A DNA stretch of 64,000 nucleotides. Origin: UBA2377 sp964525935 (GTDB lineage Bacteria > Verrucomicrobiota > Verrucomicrobiia > Opitutales > Opitutaceae). Location of the stretch: NCBI GenBank assembly GCA_964525935.1, contig CAZGJZ010000005.1:297996-361995 (forward strand), read 5' to 3'. Under the pieces are notes generated by a model. The model worked only from the letters and a program-made list of their open reading frames with translations. It searched no databases and was not told the origin of the DNA. The position numbers were made by a program, and so were the translations under genes. Every line of letters begins with the position of its first letter. Positions within the stretch are counted from its first letter, which is position 1. Positions 42,172-50,655 of the stretch are shown in pieces.

Positions 42172-43272
42172 ATGTCTACAAAACTAAAGCTCGCGCTCTC
42201 CCTCCTTGTGCTCGCCCTGGGCACGCTCTCCGTCCGGGCCGCCGCCCCCGTCAAAACCGACAGCCCCCTGGTGGCGATCTTCGTTACCAACCGTGCCGGC
42301 GAAGCGGGTGCTGACCAGCTCGGTGCGCTCGAAGACTACATCACCGGCCGCGTCACCGACGTCGGTGTGCAGGTGATCAGCGGCGAGACCGCGCTCAATG
42401 CCGTCAGCAGCCTCGCGCCCGGCGCGAAGGAAACCGCCCTCGATGCCCAGCTCGCCCAAGGCACCTCGGCCGTCCGCCTCGCCCAGACCCTCGGCGCCAC
42501 CCACCTGCTGCAGGTCAGCATCACGGGCTTCGATTCCAACAAGCGCACCGTCGATGCCTACGGCGTCAAGACCACCAATGACGAGCGCACCGTGCGCGTC
42601 ACCTACAAGATCCTCGACGGCAACACCGGCGCCAGCCTCGCCGCCGACACCGTCCGCGCGTCCAAGACCGTCCAGCAGAGCGACGTTTCCGGCGAGTCGC
42701 TTTCCAATGTGATCAATCCGCTCCTGGATGACGCCGCGGTGAAAGTCGCCGCCAGCCTCAAGCGCCAGCTCGAGCGCGGCCGCATCACCGTTTCCGAAGG
42801 TGCGCAGGGCCTCGTTGCCATCACACTCACCACCGAGCTGGCCGACGTCTACATCCCCGATGTGCGCATCGGCGTGGAAAACACCGTCACCATCTCCGAG
42901 AGCAAATACAAGGTCTCGGCCCTCGCGGCCACCGTCGAGATCGACGGCATCGCGGTCGGCACCGCGCCCGGCAAGATCGAGGCCAAGCCCGGCCTGCACA
43001 AACTCCGCGTCATCCGCGAAGGCTTCAAGCCTTGGGAACGCACCGTCAATCTCTCCAACGGCCAGAAGCTCAACGTCGCGCTCGAGATGAGCGAGGCCGG
43101 CTACGCCCGCTGGCAGAATGCGACCTCGTTCCTCAACGAGCTCAAGAACGGCGCCAAGCTCACCGACGGCGAGGTCAAGGTCCTCGAAGGCCAGGCCAAG
43201 ATGCTCGAGCAAAGCGGCTTCAAGGTCGACACCAAGGACGCACCGCAGATTACCAACAAGTCGATTTTTTGA
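42172..43272 (+). CDS. Secreted PEGA-domain protein
   Basis: 366 residues. Signal peptide about 1-23. The first two thirds carry a repeated-strand domain (VAIFVTNRAGEAGADQLGALEDYI, GATHLLQVSITGFDSNKRT) like CsgG/FlgT-type outer-membrane proteins. The PEGA domain (about 255-302) has VEIDGIAVGTAPGKIEAKPG and KLRVIREGFKPW. PEGA domains are linked to peptidoglycan or surface-layer anchoring. It lies 37 bases before the CsgG-like gene, so it is probably cotranscribed with it. Confidence 0.78.
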   Translation: MSTKLKLALSLLVLALGTLSVRAAAPVKTDSPLVAIFVTNRAGEAGADQLGALEDYITGRVTDVGVQVISGETALNAVSSLAPGAKETALDAQLAQGTSAVRLAQTLGATHLLQVSITGFDSNKRTVDAYGVKTTNDERTVRVTYKILDGNTGASLAADTVRASKTVQQSDVSGESLSNVINPLLDDAAVKVAASLKRQLERGRITVSEGAQGLVAITLTTELADVYIPDVRIGVENTVTISESKYKVSALAATVEIDGIAVGTAPGKIEAKPGLHKLRVIREGFKPWERTVNLSNGQKLNVALEMSEAGYARWQNATSFLNELKNGAKLTDGEVKVLEGQAKMLEQSGFKVDTKDAPQITNKSIF

Positions 43273-43309
43273 TCCGCGTTATCCCGACAACCTGCAACCC
43301 ACTCCTCCC

Positions 43310-44197
43310 ATGAAACTCGGACGTTTTTTTGTTTTCCTCGCCACCGCCGCGCTGTTCCTCATGCCTGCCGTCCAGGCCCAGGAAGCCGCCGGCAAGAAGA
43401 AGCTCGCGATCACCAAGATCGCCAGCACCGACGCGCTCGCCAAGCGCATGGCCAAGCAGGGCGTGAGCCTCTCGCTCGACAGCGTGCTCGAGGCGCTCGA
43501 CGCGCAGGTTTACGACCGCGTGCTCAACACCCGCCGCTTTGAAATCCTCGAACGCTCCGATGCCGATGCGCTCGCCAAGGAAAGCTCCGCGACCGGCGAG
43601 TCGTTCGCCTTCAACAAAGCCGACTACATCCTCACCATCCGCGTCGACTCGTTCAACGACCGCCTCGAGGAACGCCGGCTCGCCTCGCTCGGCAAGACGA
43701 TCCGCGCCCGCGTCATCGAGCTCTCCGCCGTCGCCAAGATCACGGAGGTCGCCACGCAGCGCGCCATCGCCAGCACCAACTTCAAGGTCACCAAGCGCGA
43801 CTCCGAGAACCGCTCCGAGAACACCACCGCCCGCGTCGGCGAAGGTTCGGACGACCTCCTCATCCAGGCGGTCAGCGACATGGCCGGCAAAATTGCCGTC
43901 CGCGCCGCCGACACCGTTTCGCCCGCCCGCGTGATCGGCAAGCGCGACAAGGTCGTCACGATCAATCGCAACGACCAGTCCGGCATCAAGGTCGGCCAGA
44001 CCTGGGAAATCTTCGTCCTCGGCGAGGAAATGGTCGATCCCGACACCGGTGACAAAAGCCGCGAGGAAGTGCTCGTCGGCAAGGTCAAGGTCACGCGCGT
44101 GACCCCGCAGAATTCGCAGGCCGAGGCCGTCGAGGACACCGGCATCGAGCGCGGCTCCGTGGCCCGTCTCAGCGAAGACGTCGAAGAGCAGGAATAA
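43310..44197 (+). CDS. Secreted CsgG-like envelope protein
   Basis: 295 residues from ATG 43310 (MKLGRFFVFLATAALF). Signal peptide about 1-22 (VQA-QE). The segment KKKLAITKIASTDALAKRMA, then RFEILERSDADALAKES resembles the nucleotide-independent CsgG/LpoB-type fold that is often found near LpoB homologues. No lipobox Cys is present, so the mature protein is periplasmic. A later region (about 205-290) with INRNDQSGIKVGQTWEIFVLG adds a beta-barrel-like C-terminal domain. It is in the same cluster as lpoB. Confidence 0.7.
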   Translation: MKLGRFFVFLATAALFLMPAVQAQEAAGKKKLAITKIASTDALAKRMAKQGVSLSLDSVLEALDAQVYDRVLNTRRFEILERSDADALAKESSATGESFAFNKADYILTIRVDSFNDRLEERRLASLGKTIRARVIELSAVAKITEVATQRAIASTNFKVTKRDSENRSENTTARVGEGSDDLLIQAVSDMAGKIAVRAADTVSPARVIGKRDKVVTINRNDQSGIKVGQTWEIFVLGEEMVDPDTGDKSREEVLVGKVKVTRVTPQNSQAEAVEDTGIERGSVARLSEDVEEQE

Positions 44198-44261
44198 TTT
44201 CTCCCCCCGTGGCGACTGCGTCCGCGCCCGTCGGACGCCTGGCATTTCCATTCCATCCAGC

Positions 44262-45842
44262 ATGAACAACACCAAATCGCTCCAACGGGGGCGCCGGGCA
44301 GGTCAGGTTGCGGGGGCGTTTGCGCTCCTGTTCCTCGCCGCCGGCTGCCAAACCTACGAACAGCAGACCCAGCAATTCACGCAGTCGACCAAGAGCGGCA
44401 GCCTGGTCACCGCGGTGACCCAGATTGACAAGCAGGTCGCGGCCAATGTCGGCGGCAAAGACGAACTCGTCTACCGCCTCGAACAAGGCGCCACCTTGCG
44501 CTCGGCCGCCCTGGCGGATCCTTCCGCAGTGCCCGACATCCGCCCGCCGGTGGCCGCGCCGAAGAAAGGCGAGCCGCCCGCCGAACCACTCCCGCCGCCA
44601 ACCGCGGCCGAGGTGCGCACGCATTATTACACCCGCTCGATCGAGGCCTTTGACCAGGCCGAGGCCAAGGTGAACACTTGGGAAGAACAAGCCAAAGTGA
44701 AGATCGGCTCGGAATTTGGCGCCGCCCTGTCCAACCAGGCCAGCCTGCCCTATCGTGGCCGCGCCTACGACAAGGTGATGATGAACACCTACAAGGCCCT
44801 CGACTACCTCGCCCTCGGCGAGAAGGACAAGGCCCGCGTCGAACTCAACCGCTCCCTCCAACGCCAGCGCGATGCCGTCGAAGCCAACGAGAAACGCATC
44901 GCTTCCGCCGCGGCAGACGCCGAGAAGGCCCGCAGCGGCGAACTGAAGGATGAAAACGGCAAGTCCGCCGCTTACGATTCCGACAAGGCGCTCAACGACC
45001 CCAAGACCGGCCCCGCGCTGCAAGCCGTGCTTAACGAATCCACCGCGTCGATGAAACCCTACGGCGACTACGTCAACCCGTTCTCCGTGTTCCTCGACGG
45101 CCTTTTCTTCACCGTGCTCGGTGAAGGCGGCTCCGACCTCGAACGCGGCCGCAAGTCCTTCGAGCGCGTCGCGTCCATGGTGCCGGAAAACGCCTACGTG
45201 AAGGCCGACCTTGAGGCCGCCTCGCTCGCCGCCGAAGGCAAGGCGCCCGAGAACGTCACTTACGTGATCTTCGAGACCGGCACCGCGCCTTCCCGCACCC
45301 AGCTCCGCGTCGACATCCCGACCTTCATCGTCACGAGCAAGCTCGCCTACGTCGGCGCCTCGTTCCCGAAGCTCCAGTTCAACGGCGACTACGTCGGCGC
45401 CCTCGGCGTCACCGCCGGCGACCAGACGATCACCACCGCCACGGTCTCGAGCATGGACAGCGTCGTGGCCAACGATTTCAAGAACGAGTGGCCCTCCGTC
45501 GTCACCAAGACCCTCATCACCACCGCCACCAAGGCCATCGTGCAGTATGGCGTGCAAAAAGTCGCCGAAGACCGCGGCGGCATGTGGGGCGGCCTCATCG
45601 CCGGTGCCGTTATGGGCGCCGTCAACGCCTCCACCAACATCGCCGACACCCGCACCTGGACCTCGCTGCCCAAGGAGTTCCAATACGCCCGCCTCACGAC
45701 CCCGGAAAACCGGGAGCTCACGCTGGTCGCCGGTGCGGAGCAAAAGACCGTTACCTTGGAACCCGGGGCGGTTAATGTTGTATATGTGAGGTCCACCTCC
45801 GCGACAGCCCCGCTGCTCGTGACCACCTTCGTGCTCAAATGA
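44262..45842 (+). CDS. COG3014-like lipoprotein
   Basis: 526 residues. Signal peptide with lipobox (FLAAGC, Cys about 29). An alpha-helical, TPR-like middle (about 120-330: HYYTRSIEAFDQAEAKVNT, YDKVMMNTYKALDYLALGEKDKARVELNRSL) and a C-terminal beta-rich region. I recognise a COG3014-type protein, which recurs next to YcfL and LpoB genes. It overlaps the following YcfL-like start by four bases. Probably an outer-membrane lipoprotein of a cell-wall synthesis accessory complex. Confidence 0.78.
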   Translation: MNNTKSLQRGRRAGQVAGAFALLFLAAGCQTYEQQTQQFTQSTKSGSLVTAVTQIDKQVAANVGGKDELVYRLEQGATLRSAALADPSAVPDIRPPVAAPKKGEPPAEPLPPPTAAEVRTHYYTRSIEAFDQAEAKVNTWEEQAKVKIGSEFGAALSNQASLPYRGRAYDKVMMNTYKALDYLALGEKDKARVELNRSLQRQRDAVEANEKRIASAAADAEKARSGELKDENGKSAAYDSDKALNDPKTGPALQAVLNESTASMKPYGDYVNPFSVFLDGLFFTVLGEGGSDLERGRKSFERVASMVPENAYVKADLEAASLAAEGKAPENVTYVIFETGTAPSRTQLRVDIPTFIVTSKLAYVGASFPKLQFNGDYVGALGVTAGDQTITTATVSSMDSVVANDFKNEWPSVVTKTLITTATKAIVQYGVQKVAEDRGGMWGGLIAGAVMGAVNASTNIADTRTWTSLPKEFQYARLTTPENRELTLVAGAEQKTVTLEPGAVNVVYVRSTSATAPLLVTTFVLK

Positions 45843-46273
45843 AAACCATGACACCCTCCTCCCTCCGCTTCGGCGCCGCCTTGCTGGCGGCCGGTCTCGC
45901 CCTGGCCTTCACCGGCTGCGCCACCAACGTGAACACGTATGAACGCGCCGAATCCCAGGCCACGCCCAACTACGTCGCCGACAAGCGCGTGATCACCGAC
46001 AACACGCTTGCAGGCACCTTCCGCGTCGTGTCCATCAACCAGGGCACGGTCTCGGGCAACCTGCTCAAGGTCCAGGCCACGGTGGAAAACCTGAAGAGCA
46101 AAACCCGCACCCTGAACTACAAGTTCGAGTGGGTTGATGAAAGCGGCATGGCCGTCGATTCGCCCAACGAGACTTGGAAGGCCATCCTGCTCCAGGGCCG
46201 CGAGACGCAGACCATCTCGACCGTGGCGATTTCGCCGCGCGCCGTTGATTTCCGCCTCAAGTTCCGCGAATAA
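45839..46273 (+). CDS. YcfL-family lipoprotein
   Basis: 144 residues; the ATGA overlap with the upstream gene sets the start (a second Met is three codons on). Signal peptide with lipobox FTGC, Cys about 26. The body (LKVQATVENLKSKTRTLNYKFEWVDESGM, GRETQTISTVAISPRAVDFRL) is the YcfL/DUF1425 beta-sandwich. In Escherichia coli ycfL lies next to lpoB, and the same order is kept here (lpoB starts 24 bases downstream). Confidence 0.85.
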   Translation: MKTMTPSSLRFGAALLAAGLALAFTGCATNVNTYERAESQATPNYVADKRVITDNTLAGTFRVVSINQGTVSGNLLKVQATVENLKSKTRTLNYKFEWVDESGMAVDSPNETWKAILLQGRETQTISTVAISPRAVDFRLKFRE

Positions 46274-46296
46274 ACCTTACGTCCTCCCTTCCTCCC

Positions 46297-46905
46297 ATGA
46301 ACAAGATCATCTCCACCAAACTCCTCAGTGTCGTCGCCGTCGGCGCGCTCCTGACGCTCACCGGTTGCGAAACCGTTCCCGAGACCCGCACCGTTGACGC
46401 CAAGGGCCCCGAGGCCGTCAACACCGCCGCGATCAACTCCCAGGATTGGGCCAACGCCGCCGACCAGCTCGTCGCGTCGCTCCTCTCCGGCGGTGCGCTC
46501 AACAACGCGCCCCGCACGCCCGCCGTGCTCGCCATCGACCGCGTGATCAACAACACGCAGCTCATGGTCGACACCGACCTCCTCATCAAAAAGATCCGCG
46601 TCGCCCTGACGCAGACCGGCAAGATCGCCATCACCAACACGATGGGCCTCGGCGAACGCGCCGTGGTGGCCAGCGAGGCGGCCGAGCTCGAGGAGATGCA
46701 GAGCGGCAAGAAGCAGAAGACGCTCGTGCCCGACTACACCCTCTACGCAAAGCTCATCCAGCAGCGCGACCAGGGCACCAAGTCCGTGCAGAACACCTAC
46801 TCCTTCCAGATGTCGCTCGTCGAGACGAAGACCGGCCTCACCGTCTGGGAAGAGGAAAAGTCGATCGCCAAGCAGACGAAGAACAGCAGCTCCGTCGGCT
46901 GGTAA
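46297..46905 (+). CDS. lpoB: Penicillin-binding-protein activator LpoB-like lipoprotein
   Basis: 202 residues. Signal peptide with lipobox LTGC (Cys about 25). The fold NAADQLVASLLSGGALNN, VLAIDRVINNTQLMVDTDLLIKKIRVALTQ, then AELEEMQ... and the late LVETKTGLTVWEEEKSIAKQT matches the LpoB alpha/beta domain. LpoB activates the bifunctional PBP1b peptidoglycan synthase from the outer membrane. No PBP gene lies in the window. The cluster from 42172 appears to be one operon ended by the terminator at 46932. Confidence 0.88.
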   Translation: MNKIISTKLLSVVAVGALLTLTGCETVPETRTVDAKGPEAVNTAAINSQDWANAADQLVASLLSGGALNNAPRTPAVLAIDRVINNTQLMVDTDLLIKKIRVALTQTGKIAITNTMGLGERAVVASEAAELEEMQSGKKQKTLVPDYTLYAKLIQQRDQGTKSVQNTYSFQMSLVETKTGLTVWEEEKSIAKQTKNSSSVGW

Positions 46906-46931
46906 TCCGCTTCCGCCCACGGCCAGATTTC

Positions 46932-46959
46932 AAGGCGCGCCACCCGGCGCGCCTTTTTT
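46932..46959 (+). terminator. Rho-independent terminator of the lpoB operon
   Basis: AAGGCGCGCC, loop ACCC, GGCGCGCCTTTTTT: a perfect 10-bp stem followed by a T-run, 27 bases after the lpoB stop. Confidence 0.92.
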
Positions 46960-46975
46960 ATTTCAGAAGGAAAAC

Positions 46976-47034
46976 GTGGAAATCAGGAAGATTGGAACAG
47001 CCGGGTTGGTATTTCCGGCTTTCCTGATTTCCAC
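46976..47034. repeat. Nested inverted repeat between convergent genes
   Basis: GTGGAAATCAGGAA (46976-46989) and TTCCTGATTTCCAC (47021-47034) pair perfectly; inside them AGCCGG (46999-47004) and CCGGCT (47015-47020) pair as well. A long cruciform or a terminator for the minus-strand gene is possible. Confidence 0.7.
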
Positions 47035-47068
47035 ATTTTAAAGCCAGCGTGGTCTCAGTCCTCGCCGA

Positions 47069-47821
47069 TCACGGCGGGGTGCCGCGCTTGATCAGATCCG
47101 CCTGCCCGGAAACGAAAAACGCCCCCGGCCGGTCCACGAGCCGCTGCGGCTTGTCGGTGGTGGCTTGGTCGCAAGCGTCGGCATCCGCGTATTCCATGAA
47201 AAAGCCGAGGCGCGGCCGGTCGGTGTGGTTGAGCAGCGAGCGGTGCAGCGTCAGCCCGGTGAAAGCGACCGCTTCCCCCGCCTTGAGGATCGCCGGCACG
47301 CCGTTGCCCTCGACCTGCACCTGCAAGTGCCAGCTCACGCCGCTCGCCTCGTGCGGCAGCAGCCCCTGCTTGTGGCTGCCGGGTGCGACGTAGACGCAGC
47401 CGTTGCGTTCGTCCACGTCCTCCAGTGCCACCCACACCGTGATGTTGGTGGCGGGCAGGATGCCCTTGGCGTAACCATTGTCCTGATGCCAGGGGAAGAC
47501 GCTCTTGCCGGTCTTGCCGTCGGGAAACTTGGTGACGAATTGCGTATACCAAAAGATGACATTGGGCCCGATCAACTGGCGCATGGCGCCCACCTGCGCG
47601 CCCTCGAGTCCGGCGCGCCGCACGGCGGCGGAGTAGGCCTGCACTTGGCTGCGGAAAAGCGTCTGGCCGGTAAAATTCTCCTGCGGCCACACGGGCGAGG
47701 TGCGAAACCGCAGCTCCTCGCGCCGCAGTTCCTCGATCAGTTCATCCGGCAGAATCTTGCCGAGCAGCAAGTAGCCTTCCGAGTGGTAGCGCGCGATCTG
47801 GTCCGGGGTCAGGACGATCAT
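47069..47821 (-). CDS. PhyH-family 2-oxoglutarate-dependent oxygenase
   Basis: 250 residues. Fe/2-oxoglutarate oxygenase: GYLLLGKIL at the N-terminus, iron-binding HxD in FPWHQDNGYA, CVYVAPGSHKQG, and the distal His with Arg in LTLHRSLLNHTDRPRLGF. The second PhyH protein of the window (the other is at 18793), with low similarity between them by eye. Substrate unknown. It stands ahead of the glycine-zipper lipoprotein and yhbY on the minus strand. Confidence 0.88.
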   Translation of the reverse strand: MIVLTPDQIARYHSEGYLLLGKILPDELIEELRREELRFRTSPVWPQENFTGQTLFRSQVQAYSAAVRRAGLEGAQVGAMRQLIGPNVIFWYTQFVTKFPDGKTGKSVFPWHQDNGYAKGILPATNITVWVALEDVDERNGCVYVAPGSHKQGLLPHEASGVSWHLQVQVEGNGVPAILKAGEAVAFTGLTLHRSLLNHTDRPRLGFFMEYADADACDQATTDKPQRLVDRPGAFFVSGQADLIKRGTPP

Positions 47822-47860
47822 AAAAAAATGGCCCGCCGGGGTGGGCGGGCCGTTTAAGGG

Positions 47861-48202
47861 TTATTTCGTTTCGATCGGGCGACCGTTGGTGTCGACCTCG
47901 ATCTCGACCGGCACCTGGATCTTGCGACCGTCGGAGGTGGTCTCGGTCTTCCATACGCGCACGACGCGGCGGTCGTTGGTGAAAGTCTTTTTCGTGGCGG
48001 CGGCGGCGCCTTCGCCTGCACCGACGACAACGCCGACGACATTGCTGCCGACCGCACCGACGGCGGCACCGACAGCATTGCCCACGGCCGGGCCGGGAGC
48101 TTTTGGATTGGTGATCCGGGCATCGGTGCTGGTAGCGCAGCCGGTCAAGAGCAGCGCGGAGCTAGCGAGGGCCAGGATGGTAAGTCTGGTTTGGTGTTTC
48201 AC
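47861..48202 (-). CDS. Glycine-zipper lipoprotein
   Basis: 113 residues from GTG 48202, which gives a normal lipoprotein signal peptide (KHQTRLTILALASSALLLTGC). An alternative TTG at 48229 adds nine residues. A glycine-zipper-like stretch (NAVGAAVGAVGSNVVGVVVGAG) follows, then a charged C-terminal region (VWKTETTSDGRKIQVPVEIEV). Small outer-membrane lipoproteins of the OsmB/SlyB kind share this design. Function unknown. Confidence 0.7.
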   Translation of the reverse strand: MKHQTRLTILALASSALLLTGCATSTDARITNPKAPGPAVGNAVGAAVGAVGSNVVGVVVGAGEGAAAATKKTFTNDRRVVRVWKTETTSDGRKIQVPVEIEVDTNGRPIETK

Positions 48203-48268
48203 AGTGGTGGTGGGACCCGAACGTGCCAAAAAGGTGCCTTCGCGGCAACTCCGAAGCGGGGAAACGAC

Positions 48269-48577
48269 TTAGGGCAGGTCGATGCTGCGCTCGGCCGGTT
48301 CGGGGTTCTGCCGGTAGAACAGGGCGGTGTGGCCCACGGCCCCCACGCAAACGCAGCGGCCCTCGTCGGCGATCTGGGTGCAAAGGGCGGCGCGCTCCTC
48401 GCGCTCGGCGCCCAGGAAGCGCAATTTCACCAGTTCGTGGGCGCGCAGTTGCTTTTGCAGTTCGGTGAAGAACGCGGGCGTCAGGCCGCCCTTGCCGAGC
48501 TTGAGTGCCGGATCGAGTTGCTGGCCGAGTCCGCGCAGGTGCGTTTTCTGCGCACCGGAGAGAGGAAAGTCATACAT
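48269..48577 (-). CDS. yhbY: YhbY-type RNA-binding protein (CRM domain)
   Basis: 102 residues. A CRS1/YhbY (CRM) domain covers nearly the whole protein: LSGAQKTHLRGLGQQLDPAL, GKGGLTPAF, ELVKLRFLG and the C-terminal VGHTALFYRQNPE. YhbY binds 50S precursors and aids ribosome assembly. Directly downstream of the pseudouridine synthase gene, which makes an RNA-maturation pair. Confidence 0.93.
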   Translation of the reverse strand: MYDFPLSGAQKTHLRGLGQQLDPALKLGKGGLTPAFFTELQKQLRAHELVKLRFLGAEREERAALCTQIADEGRCVCVGAVGHTALFYRQNPEPAERSIDLP

Positions 48578-48632
48578 GGGGCCGGAGGCTCACGCAAAGC
48601 GACGCCGACGCCAAGAGTGAATAAACGGCGCG

Positions 48633-49346
48633 TTAAACCGCCCTGGCTTTGCCCGCGTCGAAGCAATCCACGGGCAGCTCGCGCCACTGGCCGGCGGGCA
48701 GGTCGCCGAGCGCGAGTTCGCCAAAACGGGCGCGATGCAGCGTGAGCACGGTGAAGCCGCAGGCGGCGAACATGCGGCGCACCTGGTGGTATTTTCCCTC
48801 AACCAGCGTCAGCTCGGCTTCGCGAGCGGAGGTGAATTTGAGTTCCGCCGGCAGGCAGGCTTCCTTTTCACCGTCGAGTTGGAGCGTGCCGCTGGCGAAG
48901 CGCGGGATGAGGTCCGGCGTGAGATCACGGTCCACCGTGGCGCGGTAGATCTTCGGCACCTTGTGCTTGGGCGAGGTCAACCGGTGCACGAGCTCGGTGC
49001 GATCGGTGAGGAGGAGGAGGCCGCTGGTTTCCTTGTCGAGGCGGCCGATGCTCGTGATTTGCGGGTTGCGCTGGCGCCAGCGGAGCGGGAGCAGCGAGTA
49101 GACGTTGGGGCCTTCACGCTCGTCATGCGAACACACGAGGCCGGTCGGCTTGTGCAACAACAGGAGCAATTCGCCGGGATGGTCGAGCGGCTCGCCATCG
49201 ATGCGCACGTCGGCGGCGAGCGCCTTTTGGCCGAAGTCGTCGGCGACTTGGCCGCGCACGGTGACGCGACCGGCTTCCACCCATTCGCGCGCCTCGCGGC
49301 GGCTGCAGTAACCGAGGTTGGCGAGAAGTTGATCAATCCGGCGCAT
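48633..49346 (-). CDS. RsuA-family pseudouridine synthase
   Basis: 237 residues. N-terminal S4 RNA-binding domain (about 1-58: LLANLGYCSRREAREWVEAGRV) and a catalytic domain with ITSIGRLDKETSGLLLLT, in which the Asp of GRLDKETSG is the catalytic residue; KIYRATVDRDL and YHQVRRMFAACG complete the family motifs. RsuA makes pseudouridine 516 in 16S rRNA; RluB/E/F members act on 23S rRNA, so the exact site is not fixed by sequence alone. Confidence 0.92.
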   Translation of the reverse strand: MRRIDQLLANLGYCSRREAREWVEAGRVTVRGQVADDFGQKALAADVRIDGEPLDHPGELLLLLHKPTGLVCSHDEREGPNVYSLLPLRWRQRNPQITSIGRLDKETSGLLLLTDRTELVHRLTSPKHKVPKIYRATVDRDLTPDLIPRFASGTLQLDGEKEACLPAELKFTSAREAELTLVEGKYHQVRRMFAACGFTVLTLHRARFGELALGDLPAGQWRELPVDCFDAGKARAV

Positions 49347-49455
49347 TGCGCAGGGAACTAGCCGCGGGCTGGCGGAAAAGCCACGAAAACAAATATCCGG
49401 CTATTTGTTTGTGCCCTGCAGGCCTTTTTGCGGCCATGCCGGTCGTTTATTTTGC

Positions 49456-50577
49456 ATGAACTGGTTGTTTTCCATCCTCGCCGTGGTGCTCGCCGCAAGC
49501 TCGCTGCTGACCGTGCTGGCTGCGCCGAACTACCGGTGGGCTTGGAAACTGGCGATTCTGGTCGGCGAATTCGGCCACTGGCTCGTGCTTCTGCCCTTGG
49601 GACTGGCGTGGTTCGCGGGTTTCCAGATCGATGGCGCGTGGCGCGCGGTTACGCTGAGCTTATGTGCGCTGGCGGTCGTGGGATTGCTGCGCCCGGCAGT
49701 CGGCGCGTGGTGGATCGGCCGTGAACTGGGTGATGGGGCGTTTTCATGGGCGCGACTTTACGTGCACGCCACGCCGCCGGTGGTCGCGGCGCGGACGGAA
49801 GTTTTTGCCCGGCCGGAAGGCGTCGACCTGAAGCTGGATTTTTATCCCGCCAGGCCCGCCACAGGAAAGGCCGCGAGCCGCCCGCCGGCGTGCATCGTGG
49901 TCATCCACGGCGGCGGCTGGGATGGCGGCGACCGCACTCAACTGGCCGGGTGGAACGCGCGTTTCGCGGCGCAGGGCTGCGCCGTGGCGGCGATCAGCTA
50001 CCGGCTGGCGCCGCAGTTTATCTGGCCGGCGCAAGGCGACGACGTCCGCGCGGCGATCGCCTGGCTCAAGGCTCACGCGACGCAGCTCAATTTCGATCCC
50101 ACCCGGCTCGTGTTGCTCGGCCGTTCGGCGGGTGGGCAACTGGCGACGGCGGTCGGCTACGGGGCGCGCGACCCGGCGATCCGCGGTGTGATCGCGCTCT
50201 ATGGGCCGCACGACATGCCCTTTGCCTGGTCGGTGTCGCGGGAGAACGATGCACTCAATTCCGTGAAGCTCATGCGCCAGTATTTCGGCGGTCCGCCGGA
50301 TACGCCCGCGCAACGGGCATGCTACGAATCGGCGAGCGGACAACTGCTCGCGCGGCCGGATTCCCCGCCGACGCTGCTCATCCACGGCACGCTCGATACG
50401 CTCGCGTGGTATCGTCACAGCGAGCGGCTGGCGGCGCGGTTACAGGAACTCGGCGTGCCGCACGAACACCTCCGTCTGCCGTGGGCGACACATGGCTTTG
50501 ATTTCAACGCCGACGGCCCGGGCGGCCAGCTCGCGGATTTTGCCCTGACACGTTTTCTGACGACCGTGACACGGTAA
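49456..50577 (+). CDS. Membrane-anchored alpha/beta-hydrolase esterase
   Basis: 373 residues from ATG 49456 (MNWLFSILAVVLAASSLL). About three N-terminal hydrophobic segments (to residue 95) anchor the protein, followed by an esterase/lipase alpha/beta-hydrolase domain: the oxyanion HGGGWDGGD, the nucleophile elbow GRSAGGQ (Ser), the acid in HGTLDTLAW and catalytic His in WATHGFDF. It resembles the BD-FAE/carboxylesterase group. Substrate unknown. Confidence 0.85.
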   Translation: MNWLFSILAVVLAASSLLTVLAAPNYRWAWKLAILVGEFGHWLVLLPLGLAWFAGFQIDGAWRAVTLSLCALAVVGLLRPAVGAWWIGRELGDGAFSWARLYVHATPPVVAARTEVFARPEGVDLKLDFYPARPATGKAASRPPACIVVIHGGGWDGGDRTQLAGWNARFAAQGCAVAAISYRLAPQFIWPAQGDDVRAAIAWLKAHATQLNFDPTRLVLLGRSAGGQLATAVGYGARDPAIRGVIALYGPHDMPFAWSVSRENDALNSVKLMRQYFGGPPDTPAQRACYESASGQLLARPDSPPTLLIHGTLDTLAWYRHSERLAARLQELGVPHEHLRLPWATHGFDFNADGPGGQLADFALTRFLTTVTR

Positions 50578-50655
50578 ACCTCCTCAGGAGAATATGCTCG
50601 GCATTGGCAGCGGCATTTGGGATGCCTTGGGTTCGCCCCTTTAAAACAACTTTCT

